NCBI GenBank assembly: GCA_012932295.1
Contig: JAAONU010000004.1
Span: 25,490,872-25,554,871, forward strand
Direction of reading: 5' to 3'
Source: Cyclina sinensis
Taxonomy: Eukaryota; Mollusca; Bivalvia; Venerida; Veneridae
Length of the DNA stretch: 64,000 nt
Position 1 is the stretch's first letter. Every line of letters starts with the position of its first letter. Below the pieces are notes generated by a model. That model had not been told where the DNA came from, searched no databases, and saw nothing but the letters and a program-made list of their open reading frames with translations. Below are positions 23,195-34,719 of the stretch, in pieces. Position numbers and translations under genes: made by a program.

Positions 23195-24142
23195 CTGTGA
23201 AATCATTAATATTCGCGGGGGATTAATTTTCGTGGATTTCGTGGTTCAGTTAACCCACGAAATCAAGTCCCGACGAACAAATTGTGCCAAAGATAATGTT
23301 AAGTATGCCCAATCAGTCAGCAGCACCAAAAAAGGTGTGAGACGTGGTTCGTAGTTGGTACATCGTCCGTAGACAAGTTGTGTGCTTAACCGCGGCTTTT
23401 TTGTACTTCATTCAATGAATCAACGATAAACATAGGTATGAATCGGATACTAAACCGATAGATGATTTTTTTTCAGGTGTGTACCCGTATTGCGTTTGTT
23501 TACTAAGTGCATCCAAACTGAAAGTAGAAATTGTAGTGACGTAGCGTCACGTGTCTGTCAAACCGCACTATACTGCGGATGCTATTTGCAGTTATACGGT
23601 CCCTGAAAGAAATGTTTATTTCTACTGATATTGAGTAAACTATTATTACTTTGGAACTTAATACTTAGCATAGTAAATTGACTACTGTATTTTGTTGTAC
23701 TAATTACAATGCTGCAAACAAAAAGGTTAATTGGCACTAATTTAGGTTGCATTATCAAAGACGGAAGGCCGACGTTTTTCACAGCTTAAAAAATCACAAA
23801 GACCGTTTTTACACACCTTAAACTTAAACAATGAAAAAGATGCGCAACATATCACAAAGTATAATTGACACTTGACACTTGTTAATTGAGAAGACCGATC
23901 GATAGGTTAATTACCATAGTAACGAATCTTCGGTTGTTTGGTCAGGTTGAAAAACGTTAACTTTCACGTGTCAACAATTCCAAGCACAATGCCGGATATT
24001 GCCGAATGTTGAAATCAACGAATTTTCGGCCCCGTATTTTTTTTACCTGGCAATAGAATTCCACGAATTTACGACCCCACGAAATTGCCTTCTGCCGGCA
24101 AACCACGAAATTTTATGCCCTCGAATTTAAATGATTTCACAG
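23195..24142. mobile_element. 948 bp TIR element with TA target duplication (MITE-like)
   Basis: The termini are CTGTGAAATCATT and its reverse complement AATGATTTCACAG, with imperfect inverted similarity extending about 40 bp to CGTGG/CCACG. TA flanks both ends (23193-23194 and 24143-24144), and copy A gives the unoccupied site (ATAAGATGAAAAATAAAATATT). There is no long coding frame, so it is non-autonomous. The TA duplication suggests mobilisation by a Tc1/mariner-superfamily transposase (inferred). Confidence 0.85.
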
Positions 24143-25689
24143 TAAATGATTTTCATTTTCAGATAACTTCTAAGCAACCCGATTTTAACTAAAATGTACA
24201 CACACGATCCACTGTAAATCACCTACTAATTAACGACAAGTATATGAATTCCTGACTTGCAAGATCTGATAATGATCCTTTTGTCCATGTTGGTGTTTTA
24301 GAGATACAATTAATGCATGCTGATTTCAAGGTGTTTGTTCAGGCCTTTAATTCTTTCAGAAAAGAATGCGATAAATTTTCCTAATAGCTTATCTTATCTT
24401 TCTAAACGTAGACAAACATTTTTAACTATAAAACAGAGCATAGCATCTAACGTTAAATTTGACGATTCTAACAGTTGCACCAAATAAAGACAGCAGAAGG
24501 CATACATGTACGATGTTTTGTGATAGGAGAATACACAGTATGTTCTTTACAGGTCGCAAAACTAACACGCTAAATGAATATGGTACCATCAATAAATAAA
24601 CAATACAAAGTATAGCAATTACACTGTCAGATGAAATGCCTAAATCGTTGTTGCAAAAAAGACTAAGAGCAACTCTTCTCAAATATCTATGAATAATGAC
24701 ATTGCTTACATGCCTTATTTGAATCTTTAATAAATATCTTTACTGTTTGTTTCTACAAAATATCTTGTATTCTATACCACGTCAACACCAAACGTGTTGT
24801 ACACATTTACTAAGACATGTAGGCAAATAGACATTGCGATAAAATAGCTACAAATGTTGTTTTTTTTTCTTTTTCCCAATTTCAAGGCACGTTTTCATCT
24901 TGTCATTTCTGATACATATGAAAAGAATTTTTAAGTGAAGCAGTAGTATAATGTCAAGAGTACAAAAATGAGCACTTATTTCATTCAGGCATAATTTACT
25001 TTGGAATTTGTTTGTCTTAAATGTCATTCTTGTTTGACGAAGGTTGAGCTAAACTGCGTAATAACTATAGAAATAACCAGAAAAATTGCGGGCTATTCCC
25101 CTTGAAACATTTCCAGCTAGGTCAAATACAGCTTAAAGTATCCGAAAATATCTTGAGGTACATATTGGATATACAAATAAGATATTAACTGGGACAATGT
25201 TGTAATAGGCAGAGACACTAGCTTCCAGTATATTGGAAAGAAATGATCTAAATGTTTGCCAAAGAGTGAAATCAATGCCCTAAGAGTTGATTATAAATAA
25301 GTTTATAAATCAACAGAGTGTGACCATCATTTAAAAAAAGAAAAACAGTCTTGACCATGAAAATAACTTGCTTTGAAAACACAGTGACCATATCTTCAGA
25401 TTACATGAAAATTTCTCAGAGACATAAAGGAGTCCGTATAATATGATAACTGATATTTTGACGCATAAGAAGTACACAAATTGGCAATCAAGATTCACTA
25501 GGCATATTCAGTACGTTACTGTGTGTCAGCATTTAACTAAAATATGGTTTATGATTAGAATGCCAACATCGTGTTCGATAATTACTTGTAATTTCTAGTT
25601 AACATAGGACTTATCAACTGTATGTTAAAGCGATAAAATGTTGTAACAGGTTTTTAAAAATAACAGAACTGTCTATGTTACATGACAAT

Positions 25690-26085
25690 GCCTCGAAGTG
25701 GTGCTTTGACCTTTGAACTGAGGACAAGTCAGGGGTCAAGGTCAAATACAAATAGATCTATGGAAAGGTCTTGACCAAAGGGGTTTTGTGTCTAAGTATA
25801 TCCACTTACTTATAATAAAATTATGGACAATTTTAAAGTTTTTGGACAATTGGATCTTCAAGGTGAAGGCCAATCAGGGGACAAGGTCAAATTATTATAA
25901 TTCAGTGGGAAAATCTTGTCCAAAGGGGAGTTATTTCTAAGTATGAAGTAAATCCACTCACTAATAACGAAGTTATGGTCAATGTTAAAGTTTTCGGACG
26001 GACTGAAGGACGGACGGACTGATTGACGGACGGATTGACGGACAGTTCAAAAACTATATGCCTTCCTTCGGGCGCATAAAACATA
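25690..26085. repeat. GGTCAAGGTCA / GGACGGAC bivalve-type repeat, two internal units
   Basis: Two units of about 155 bp each contain (G/A)GGGTCAAGGTCAAAT-type text, a CTTGNCCAAAGGGG block, TAAGTAT and a TTATGGNCAATNTTAAAGTTTT-like block. A GGACGGACTG-rich run follows, with the end CAAAAACTATATGCCTTCC. A similar 3' module occurs at 51570-51960. It is non-coding and resembles the tandem-core class of elements but lacks the GGGCCATCATGGCCC hairpin. Confidence 0.65.
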
Positions 26086-27974
26086 TGCTTGTTGTGTACA
26101 CGTCTAGTGCACTTTACTAGATACGTGCGCAAAATCTTAGAAAATATAAATTTAAGTAAACAGGACCAGAGACAAGGAACAATGTTACAAGCATATGTGG
26201 ATATAGTAGATTTGTAATATCATGGTGACTGCTCACTCTCGGACGAAATATTTTTGAATATTACAAAAATGATTAAAAATTTAAAACAGCTTGTATAATG
26301 AGGTTTATTTTTTTAAAATACAGTTGTTTTATACAGATACAAATATTTGACACTTTTTCTTTGCGAGAATGACCGTTCTTACTTGTTTCTTATAATTGAC
26401 TAATTAGTTCAGTAGTATTTTAGTATATTTACTTGAAGAAAACGATTCGCCTTATGTAATGTCTTCAAATTGCACTACAACAATGATATCAAATTCAAAA
26501 GAGGAGAATTAGGTTTCCTACGTCAACTTTGTGTGCTCATATTTTCTCTGAAGTAATAATTATGTTTTTGAATGCGAATATAATTATCTCTTGTTTTCTG
26601 GCCTGCATATTCTTTTAGCGTTTGTGTGATTTCAATCTGGATTGACAGTCAGTGCTTTTACGAGATTAAGCCGGCTTTTCTATATAAGATATTTTTTCTT
26701 TGTTTTCTTTGATCAGCATGTCAGGAACATTCTGATTCTTATCTTTAAACATTCTTATGTTAAGTTTTTCTTTTCAAATTGCCGTAATTGTTTGCTTTCT
26801 GAAACAGAGAAGGAAAATGTTCAAAGAAACTAGGACTGGTGTAATTGTTCCAATGTCAATTACTTTCTGCTACAATAATGATCGTGACTTGTTTTCAGTC
26901 GGCAGAAATTCTGTGTTCACTAGAGAATGTTGTTTGAAAACCTTGATACGCAGTGTTGCAAAAAGGTCAGACGAAAAACGTTTATATTTATATATATCGA
27001 AAGAATTGAATAAACTTTAAGCGAAGGTAGATGCAGTGCTTGAAAAGATACAAACTGGTATTGTGTTGATTTTAATTTCATTTTGCAGTCTTTTTATGAT
27101 ATTTTTTATATTGTTATTCTGCCTGATGATGAGTATTTGTATTTCTATTAATTAAATGCGTATAAATCTAACGTATTCTCTTTTCAGATATTCACTGCAA
27201 AAGAATATCCAAGAAAATTGCAGAAATGTTATGTTAAAATGAATGTTGTACGCAAGAAAAAGGTTCTTATTATAGACAGAAGTATGAAATACTGCTAAAT
27301 TTTTCCTTCTAAATGCACTTTATAATAGAGATACAACAAATTAACTTACAGAACCTGGAGTGGCAACACGATGTATGTAATGATCAAGTGTTGTGACACA
27401 TGCTATATGCATGACACCAATTGTTTAGGCAAGTTTCTTAATTTCCCCTCTATCGGAAACCAAAATAAATAAACACGAAAGCAAAGCCTTTCTGTGCACC
27501 CTCTTTTTCACTATATCAAAGCAGTTTTGTTTAATTAAAATTTAACATTCTGGATTTGGGGACCAAATTGAAAATCGATAAGTGCTTATTCAATTATACC
27601 TTGCGGATATTTCATTTAACGGAGGCATTGAAAAGTTAATGTTTACAAGAAATATTGTTTGAACGCAAGCCTGTTTATTTTTAGTCTTTATCTGTTTGTA
27701 CAGCAGGATTTGTTACAGACACCGTTACAAAATCTTTAAGGAAAATAACACAGTAATCAAAATTTAAACATTTGACATTATTTATTTTATTTTTACTGTG
27801 ACTTTTTAACTTTTGAAATCAGCTATATGGATAGAATAAGATTCTCTTATGAGAAAGGTATGTTATACTTTTAGCAACTGTTGGTTTTTTTTCTATCGAT
27901 GTATGATTTTTTCTGCTGCTGCTTCCTTCCTATACTTTCGAATAAGTTTGACTATTGTTTGAAAGTGTTGGTCG
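26086..27974. other. AT-rich non-coding stretch
   Basis: No gene recognised. The frames at 26642-26833 and 26757-27020 (plus) overlap each other, lack domains and have skewed Phe/Leu or Lys/Arg composition. Confidence 0.4.
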
Positions 27975-28345
27975 GTCTGTTAAAGCGACTGACTCACAGA
28001 TAGCCGACGATGAAAAAAAGGAAAATGTTTATACATCTAGAAATTCTAGCTGCAAATGTGAAGAACATACCTAAACTTAGTTACTGTTTTGTTTCATCAC
28101 AATGTAAAGTTAAACACAGTGCTGTCTGTAAAAAATTTACCCCGTTAGTCACGGGGTAGATACATTAGTTATATCATTAATATTGACAGAAAGGGCATAC
28201 GTTCTAATCCTGCTAAAATCAAAACTCTCTTTTCAGTTTTAATGGTGTATAGAAGCAAATTATTATTTGTTTCCATAGTATATAAACTTCTATTAAATTT
28301 GAAAGAAAAAAGTCAGCTAAATTCTGTGAGTTAGTCACTTTAATA
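27975..28345 (+). repeat. Dispersed repeat, inverted partner of 9435-9885 (copy 2)
   Basis: Plus-strand text parallels the minus strand of copy 1: ACTGACTCACAGAT, CGACGATGAAAAAA, ATGTTTATACATCTA, the hairpin TACCCCGT-TAGTC-ACGGGGTA, GTTCTAATCCTGCTAAAAT (decayed B box), TTTTAATGGTGTATAGAAGC and TCAGCTAAATTCTGTG. The A-box half of the tRNA-like head is deleted, so this copy cannot be transcribed from an internal pol III promoter. Confidence 0.7.
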
Positions 28346-31035
28346 GGCGGACCAAATATTTTCTGATCATTAACTGAAGAATGCATAGGTCTAGAGACCT
28401 GATACTTAGGACATTTTGTTAGTCATAATAAATAGTTTTGAACATGTTGGCTTTAATTCCACTATGTCTAAGGTATCACTGTGATGTTTACTTGGGAGCC
28501 GTCTCCTGAATGAGAACAGCGGAAACTTAGAAATTAAGTTAAATATGAAAGCAGATGGTCCAAGTCAAGATCACAAGATCAAGATCATTTCGATACTTTT
28601 CTTATAAGTAACTCAAGAACCAATGAAATAAACCCCTTTCCTTGAATTCAGGGATTGTTTAAATCGTCATGATGAGAAAATTAATTTAGTTACAGAAATT
28701 TCCCGCTAATGAGGCCAGGCAAAAACTGGTCTTATTCATGAATCGGTCTTAACAGCGGGTCCCATTTGCTCTAATCTATAGATTCTGCTTCTTTCAACTC
28801 TCTTGGTTTTGGATGATTTTGAAATAATGTTTCTTGCGACTTCTCTGTATTTTCGAATCAGTGTGTCAATGGTCAAGGACAAAGTAACAATAGTTCCAGC
28901 TTCCGAGCAATAATTTGAGAATAACCTAACCTAGGACACTTAAGAATTACAAGTTAGTTGAGGAAATTGGTTGGGTTAAACAGTAATTTTATTTTATATC
29001 AAGAAATATCTCACGAGTGACTTGACCCATTATAGTGATTGATCCCACTCAGCTACTCTTACAAACTTTAAAGTCTTTGACTGAAAGATGCAATGCACCT
29101 TAGAATACACAACTTAAAGCGGGATTCGAACTCATATCTTATCGCATCGAAGACCAACACTCAAACCACTGAGCCAAAAGAATCGATACCCTGACGACGT
29201 AGTTGTTAGAGATTGAATTTATACAATTATGGGAAGGTATGCACTAGACCGTAACACAACACTTGTGTTCAAATATTTTCCAACCTGTCAGCAAACAAGT
29301 GATCAACCTGGAATACATGAGGATCCCTACACATTTAAAGAATTTCTGATGACATAAAGCGCATCAGTGTCATTTTGACTGCTCTTGATTTTAAGATTCA
29401 GTTTTATTCCCTTTCCGGTTTCAGCTAAAACTCAGCCTTTTCAGGAAATTCCAGGGTTATTTTATGACGTTGCCTGTTGCAGCTATCAAAAAAGGAAAAT
29501 TAAGAGCTGTTGTTTCTACCCATTTACTGATCTTGTAGATATTTTCAACATTCATTTTCTTTCAAAGGCACTGAACGGGACCAAGGAAAATAATTTTTTA
29601 TGTTAGATGATAGAAGTTAATAAAGTTTGTTCTCTCGATGAACTCAAATATTTCAATTCTAGATGCATTATTTGACATTAACTTGTCATATGTATTATGT
29701 TTCTTCTATGCAGAATAGTAACAATTACTGAACAAATGGATGACTTAATAAGATCGTGACGTATCACTGTTATTAGGAAGTATTCTAATTTTGCTTTTCT
29801 TGTCTTAAGACACGCTGTCATTCAAAGCAAGCTGTGTAATACATAGATATAAAGTATTGCCGCATTTCTCTCAGAACAAATATATTCATTACTGTCATTC
29901 GATGTCATTATACGGGATTGTTCATTAATAATGGTCGTAAAAATGGCATCTCAGCGTATTAATATACAACAGTCCATTTAACTTTGACTGAATTTCGGCA
30001 CCACTACAATATAATCATTATGCATTGGAATTGTTTTTCTTGTTTATTCTTTGTCGGACTTGAGTTTGCCTTTTTTTTTGAATGCTTGACAGGTACTGTT
30101 TTCATTTTGTTGTCCTGGGCTCATTTGGAATCTGAGAACAACGGTTTCGAATGAAAAGTTAAAATTTATATAATTTAGAAAATATTTACAGACATTAACG
30201 ACCGCTTCTGTAGTGAAGTCGAGGCAATTGATAATAAATTGTCTACATACACAGCAACAAGTAAAGTCTTACATTTTCATTGTTAGACATAATGCTTCAG
30301 TAGAATTGGTCGTTTTACATGCAAGGACGTTTCCGCTGTTTGACAGGGCTGGCAAAAAACCATCTAGTTTGACCAATGTTCTCTGATTGTCCTTTAAATA
30401 TTTAGTAAACAAAGACAGGGTTTTGTAAAGTAAATGACTTCAAAATAAACATAGATGTGTCACTTTGGTTTCATAAGTTAACGTTTACTTCACTGTACGG
30501 TTATTTACTTGTTAAAATGATTCATGTTCTTCTGAGTGTGTTTTGCTTAAGCTTTGTATAAGTAGTTTTAGAACATTATCGCATTTCGTCCTTGAATACT
30601 TAAAACTGTAAAATAGTTCTAACAATATGCTAAATACTTAGGTCTTAAATTTCGTTAACTTACACACTTATTCCACAAAACAAAGTCATATTTCGTACCT
30701 GTCCTTGTAAACATAATGTACGAGTATATAGTAAATGGTAATATTTGCATGAACACACAAAAGAAACCTTTACTTTAAATGCTTAAATCTATTAATAAAT
30801 ATAACTTAAAATGTTAACAAGCTCAAAAACATAAAATATAAAAAAGTAAATACCAAATTTATTTTTTCATGGAGTTCAGAAAAAAATATGTTTCATTTTC
30901 TTTTTATATTAATTTCCAGACTTGATTTGTTGATTGCAGTGAGACGCTAACGCTATCTGGTGGTTATTTCTACAGAACGTTCAATTTTCCCATACCGGTC
31001 ATGAGCTGAGTGATGTAAATTACCGGCAAAGGAAA
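28346..31035. other. Non-coding stretch upstream of the receptor gene
   Basis: Only a tRNA-like fragment (29117-29182) is recognisable here. The open frame 29385-29606 (plus) has no domain. The receptor promoter presumably lies near the 3' end of this stretch, but no promoter motif can be assigned. Confidence 0.4.
29117..29182 (-). repeat. tRNA-like fragment (SINE head)
   Basis: The minus strand reads TTGGCTCAGTGGTTTGAGTG (A-box-like) and, 40 bp on, GAGTTCGAATCCCGC (B-box-like), with a loop containing CTTCGA that resembles Arg/Glu-type tRNA. Acceptor-stem pairing is not visible. It is more likely a SINE head or tRNA pseudogene than a working tRNA. Confidence 0.55.
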
Positions 31036-31072
31036 ATGGATTTTCTCGTTAAGGCTATTCTCATTGTAAAGG
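31036..31072 (+). CDS. nAChR exon 1: start codon and signal peptide
   Basis: ATG opens MDFLVKAILIVK and ends in G|GTAATA, phase 1. Joined to the TA that begins exon 2 it gives Val and then TLTSGDENEY. The result is a short hydrophobic leader followed by a mature N-terminus of the usual type. The 600 bp intron and phase fit support this start, but no transcript evidence is available. Confidence 0.6.
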
Positions 31073-31672
31073 GTAATAAATCAATTAATTCACGGTCTTA
31101 TCTTATTTTATATATAACGTGTTCAGCTGTTCCAGCCATGGGAGTCTTTCAGCGGAAAATAACAAAATAAGATCTACAATCTCGTAAGATAGTCAGAAGT
31201 TACAATAATAAGATCTGACCTGTGTTTACATTTCGTACTCAGTAGAAATGGAAGTGTATAACATACTGCGGCAGTGAAAAACACATGCATGCAAAGGTGT
31301 TCTAAAACTGTTTGTTTGATTTCAGAAAATAATGTGTGTGAATGATTATATTTACTTTGAATGATATAATCATATACATAGAAGCATCTTTGAACCACAA
31401 ATTATAAAGAGGGGCGACAAAAGATTAACCATCCTGAAACTAATACTTGCTAAAAATAACGTTAAGTTGCAATGAGTGTATTAACATAGCTGAGTGGCTG
31501 TTTTTAGTATAGAAGACCGAACATACTTACACTTCTATTCCTGACTTTAGTCACAGACGGATTTTCAAATATCTTCACATCTGGATATTAACTATCATTC
31601 TAATCAAGACTTTTTTATTACCAAAAGCAGATACGAGACGAAATGGTATAATATAGATTTTCTTCGTTTTAG

Positions 31673-31818
31673 TAACTTTGACCTCGGGAGATGAAAACGA
31701 ATACAGGCTGATAATAGATTTATTTAGATCTTACGACAAAAGGGTCAGATCGTCCGTCTATTACACAAAAGCTGTCAACATGACATACGCCGTTGCTTTG
31801 GCCCAACTAATTGATGTG
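31673..31818 (+). CDS. nAChR exon 2: N-terminal helix and first beta strands
   Basis: This follows the acceptor CGTTTTAG and ends GTG|GTAAGT, phase 0. It encodes SGDENEYRLIIDLFRSYDKR (the N-terminal helix typical of nicotinic subunits), SSVYYTKAVNMTYAVAL and AQLIDV, the strand beta-1/beta-2 region. No lesion is seen. Confidence 0.8.
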
Positions 31819-32285
31819 GTAAGTATGATAGTGATATATTTATGCAAATATATAAATGGATTCTTGATTACTGAGATCAAAGAGTTTTATTTAAATATTC
31901 ATAGCTATTTAGTCGTAATACGTATCGTAAAATTCTTATTTTCTTCTAGGTTTTCGGACGGAAGAAGTCTTACTGTATCCATGTAGTAGTAATATAACAT
32001 ATTCTTTAACTGTATTCAGTTGACTGAGCGCGTACTTAGTGAGAAAAATGATACACATAGTGGTCGTTGAAAGAATATAGGTCAATATATTTTTACCACA
32101 CTGTAAGATGAAATTGAAAAGAAAACAAAGATACTATTCAAAACATTTAGACAAAGTAAATTAAAGTATCCAAAATATTTTGTTTCTGCATTTATACCGA
32201 TACGTTTTAGAAATAGTGACCATTCACGCGTAGAAGATGTTTTTTGTTTCAAACACTAAAGTTACATTTTTTTTTTTTCAAACAG

Positions 32286-32440
32286 GGCGAGAAAAATCAG
32301 ATCATGACTACAAATTGCTGGCTGAATCAGAACTGGTTGGATCCAAAATTGAAATGGGAACCAGGAAAATATGGTCACATGTCAGTGTTGCGAATCCCCT
32401 ATAAAGACATATGGAGACCGGACGTAGTGTTATATAATAA
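32286..32440 (+). CDS. nAChR exon 3: beta strands and loop A
   Basis: The acceptor is TTTTCAAACAG and the donor AATAA|GTAAGT (two bases left over). It encodes [40 protein letters not shown] and [11 protein letters not shown]. The WxPD motif is the conserved loop A of the ligand site. It is uninterrupted. Confidence 0.85.
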
Positions 32441-32775
32441 GTAAGTGGTGAATCGTATTAGCATATAACCACAACGGGAAAATCATTACACACGAACTTA
32501 GTATTCATGACATTACAGATATAACCAGAAGAAAAATAGTAATAGTAAAAGGTTTTCTTTTTTCCAACTTATCATAACTTACAAAATAAAAAAGGCGAAA
32601 AAATATTTGTATAAAGCAACATGATTTTGCAAACAATTGACACATACTTTTTTCTTTTAGAAAAGTAATCTTTATATAAAGTTGCCAGTGAATAAGTGTA
32701 CGAGTATGTTTAACTGAAAACATAGTATTACCTTACGATGTTTTTTTTTTTTTTTGTTTTTTTTTTAATTTTCAA

Positions 32776-33316
32776 TGCTGACGTCAGCTCAGCTGTGACA
32801 TCTGTCAGTTCAAACGTCATTATTGAATATACTGGAAATGTCACATGGTTGTTCATGTCTATTTTTAGAAGCTCTTGCTCAATAGACGTTAAATACTTTC
32901 CATATGACATCCAAAACTGTTCGATGGATTTTGCTTCCTGGACTTACGGGATGGATTAACTAAACATTATAAGTCATTCCGACAGTGGTAATATAACTAA
33001 ATACGTTCCTAGCTCAGAATGGGCGCTGCTACAGTATGCACCGGAACGAAGTCTAGAGACTTTCTCGTGTTGTCCGGATGAGCCAGTGCCGTTTATAAAA
33101 TATTATATCGTCGTAAAGTGGAGACCATTGTTTTACTTGTTTAATATGGTGATGCCATGTGTTCTTATAACGGTTGTTGCCCTTCTCGGATTTTACATGC
33201 CCCCGGAATCCGGGGAAAAGATTTCTATGGGAATAACCATACTTCTTTCTGTTGTTGTCTCCCTCATGATAGTTGCAGAGAGTATGCCCCGACGTCAGAT
33301 GTAGTGCCTCTCATTG
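32776..33316 (+). pseudogene. nAChR exon 4: Cys-loop, loop C, M1, M2, with lesions
   Basis: Homology starts at T|GCTGACGTC straight after TTTTCAA, so the expected acceptor AG reads AA. The next AG (32786-32787) would splice in frame and drop four residues. The exon encodes SSNVIIEYTGNVTWL, the Cys-loop, FASWTYGMD, then TAA, then LNIISHSDSGNITKYVPSSE in the same frame. It continues with SCCPDEPVPFIKYYIVVKWR, M1 (PLFYLFNMVMPCVLITVVAL) and M2 (EKISMGITILLSVVVSLMIV). M2 has Glu at -1' and Leu at 9', as in cation channels. A base missing in the CCCC run after AESMP shifts the frame to an early TAG. In the shifted frame PTSDVVPLI and the donor G|GTAGGT follow. Loop C lacks the usual tyrosines next to the cysteine pair. 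Confidence 0.85.
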
Positions 33317-34115
33317 GTAGGTAAACACTGCTTAACCAGTACATCATGCGCCGATATTTATTGTTTTTAATATTAATTAGTTTTTATTAATTGCGTATTC
33401 ATTAACATTAATATCTTGTCATAAGCATTATGGTCTTCAAATAAGATAAGTATTTCAGTTTGTATAACATTTTATTATAGAGAAAATTTAAAACTACATC
33501 TTCCCTCAGAAAATTTGATTACGAATCAGAATAAAACACAAGGCTACAATCAGTTTTCTTTCCTCTACGTATGCAATGTATGGACATCAAAGCCTTGTTT
33601 CAGTTTATACAGCTGCCGATTACTAGTATATCACGAGAGGACCAGTTAGAAGCTATTAAACTTTTTGAGAAATACACATCTCGCTAAAGTTTATATTTGT
33701 TTTTAATGAGTTATATCAATCAGTAAATGACTTTTATGAAGATCAAGAGCATGTGTCTGATAGTGTATACATATACGGCAATGTTTCACACAATAAAACC
33801 TTACTGCTGTTGAACAGACCACTTAAGCAAAAAATTGTGTTCACTTTTGTATCTCGATTAGCCTTACACTTTAAGTGTTGCTGTATTTTAAGCCATTTTG
33901 TTTATATCTTTATTTCTATTTATTTCATAAAACTTTATTAAATTCTCTGTTCTTCCCAGTGCCATAGTTTTACTACACCTATTAGTTGAATCATAAAACA
34001 TCATTTTACGGCAATGGAACATACCTGCTCATGTGGAATATATTATCTTCTCAAGTTCTAATGCATTTTTTTACAACATAGCATACTTACACATAATTAT
34101 TTATTTGTCTTTCAG

Positions 34116-34192
34116 CTTTATATTACGGCTTGACTATTGCACTCATACATGAAAACTCGGTCAGCGTAAAAGCGGGTTGTTTAGGTCCGTGA
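34116..34192 (+). pseudogene. nAChR M3 exon remnant
   Basis: After TTGTCTTTCAG, joining the G of the previous exon gives ALYYGLTIAL, the normal beginning of M3. From there similarity ends (IHENSVSVKAGCLGP) and a TGA follows. Most of M3 and the start of the cytoplasmic loop are missing, consistent with a deletion or replacement. Confidence 0.6.
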
Positions 34193-34347
34193 TTACAACT
34201 TAATCAGTATATTTTTTTACCATTTAGTTTATTTTTAAATTAACGACTATTCCTTAAGGTTTTTGTGCGCTAGTGTTAAACAACAAATGTATATATTTAC
34301 TTGCATAATACAAAGTGATACAGAATGTAACACTCTGTCTGTTTCAG

Positions 34348-34719
34348 TCTAGAATACCAATACACGAGCATTGCCAATACGAATCTGCGACATAATTCGA
34401 CCCTGATATCCCTGCACAAAATGCGGGCTTGCCGCCCCGTTTTAAGAATAAGCTTTGCGTAAGTGGTGCCACTGTAGCCGACAACGTCGAGCAGAAGTTT
34501 TTAAAAGTACTGAAGAAAGTGTATCAGATTATAGAAAGGAATGAAATAAGATTACAAGAACAAGACAGAAAAGATACTTTGAAACAGGAATGGCAGCAGT
34601 TAGCCCTTGTTTTGGACAGATTGCTTCTCCTGGCGTTTATAATAGTGACAGTAACGGTGACACTTGTGGTCATGATTCCGCAAGAAAACAATGCTTCTTA
34701 CACGACAAGTGGGCTCTAG
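34348..34719 (+). CDS. nAChR terminal exon: cytoplasmic helix and M4
   Basis: The acceptor is CTGTTTCAG. An upstream frame reads LEYQYTSIANTNLRHNSTLI. After a one-base shift near 34410-34430 the open frame runs through CVSGATVADNVEQKFLKVLK, KVYQIIERNEIRLQEQDRKD, QEWQQLALVLDRLLLLAFII (MA helix into M4) and VTVTVTLVVMIPQ, and stops at TAG after TTSGL. The placement of an amphipathic MA helix directly before M4 is typical of nicotinic subunits. Confidence 0.8.

Larger units (their letters stand above)
22230..25480. repeat. Tandem segmental duplication, copy B
   Basis: Colinear partner of 17850-21960. After removing the 948 bp insertion at 23195-24142, the remaining sequence (about 2.3 kb) aligns with copy A minus its two insertions. 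It lacks the tandem-core element (site reads CCGTTCTTCTTCACTAATTTCAG) and the tRNA-like repeat. Confidence 0.9.
31036..34719 (+). pseudogene. Nicotinic acetylcholine receptor subunit gene, decayed
   Basis: This is a Cys-loop cation-channel subunit; such subunits form pentameric acetylcholine-gated channels in the plasma membrane. Exons are 31036-31072, 31673-31818, 32286-32440, 32776-33316, a remnant from 34116, and 34348-34719. Readable hallmarks are a signal peptide, [41 protein letters not shown] (loop A), the 13-residue Cys-loop CSIDVKYFPYDIQNC, vicinal cysteines SCCPDEP (alpha-type loop C), M1, M2 and M4. Four or five lesions are present: acceptor AA instead of AG at 32774-32775, an in-frame TAA at 32957-32959, a one-base loss in a C run near 33287, an M3 exon that loses similarity and stops after about 24 codons, and a frame change near 34410-34430. 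One or two of these could be sequence errors. Together they indicate a pseudogene. Bivalves are known for large nAChR expansions, so a dying paralogue is plausible. Confidence 0.85.

Noticed and set aside
29117..29182. A functional tRNA-Arg gene
   Set aside because: Internal promoter boxes are good, but cloverleaf arms do not pair convincingly.
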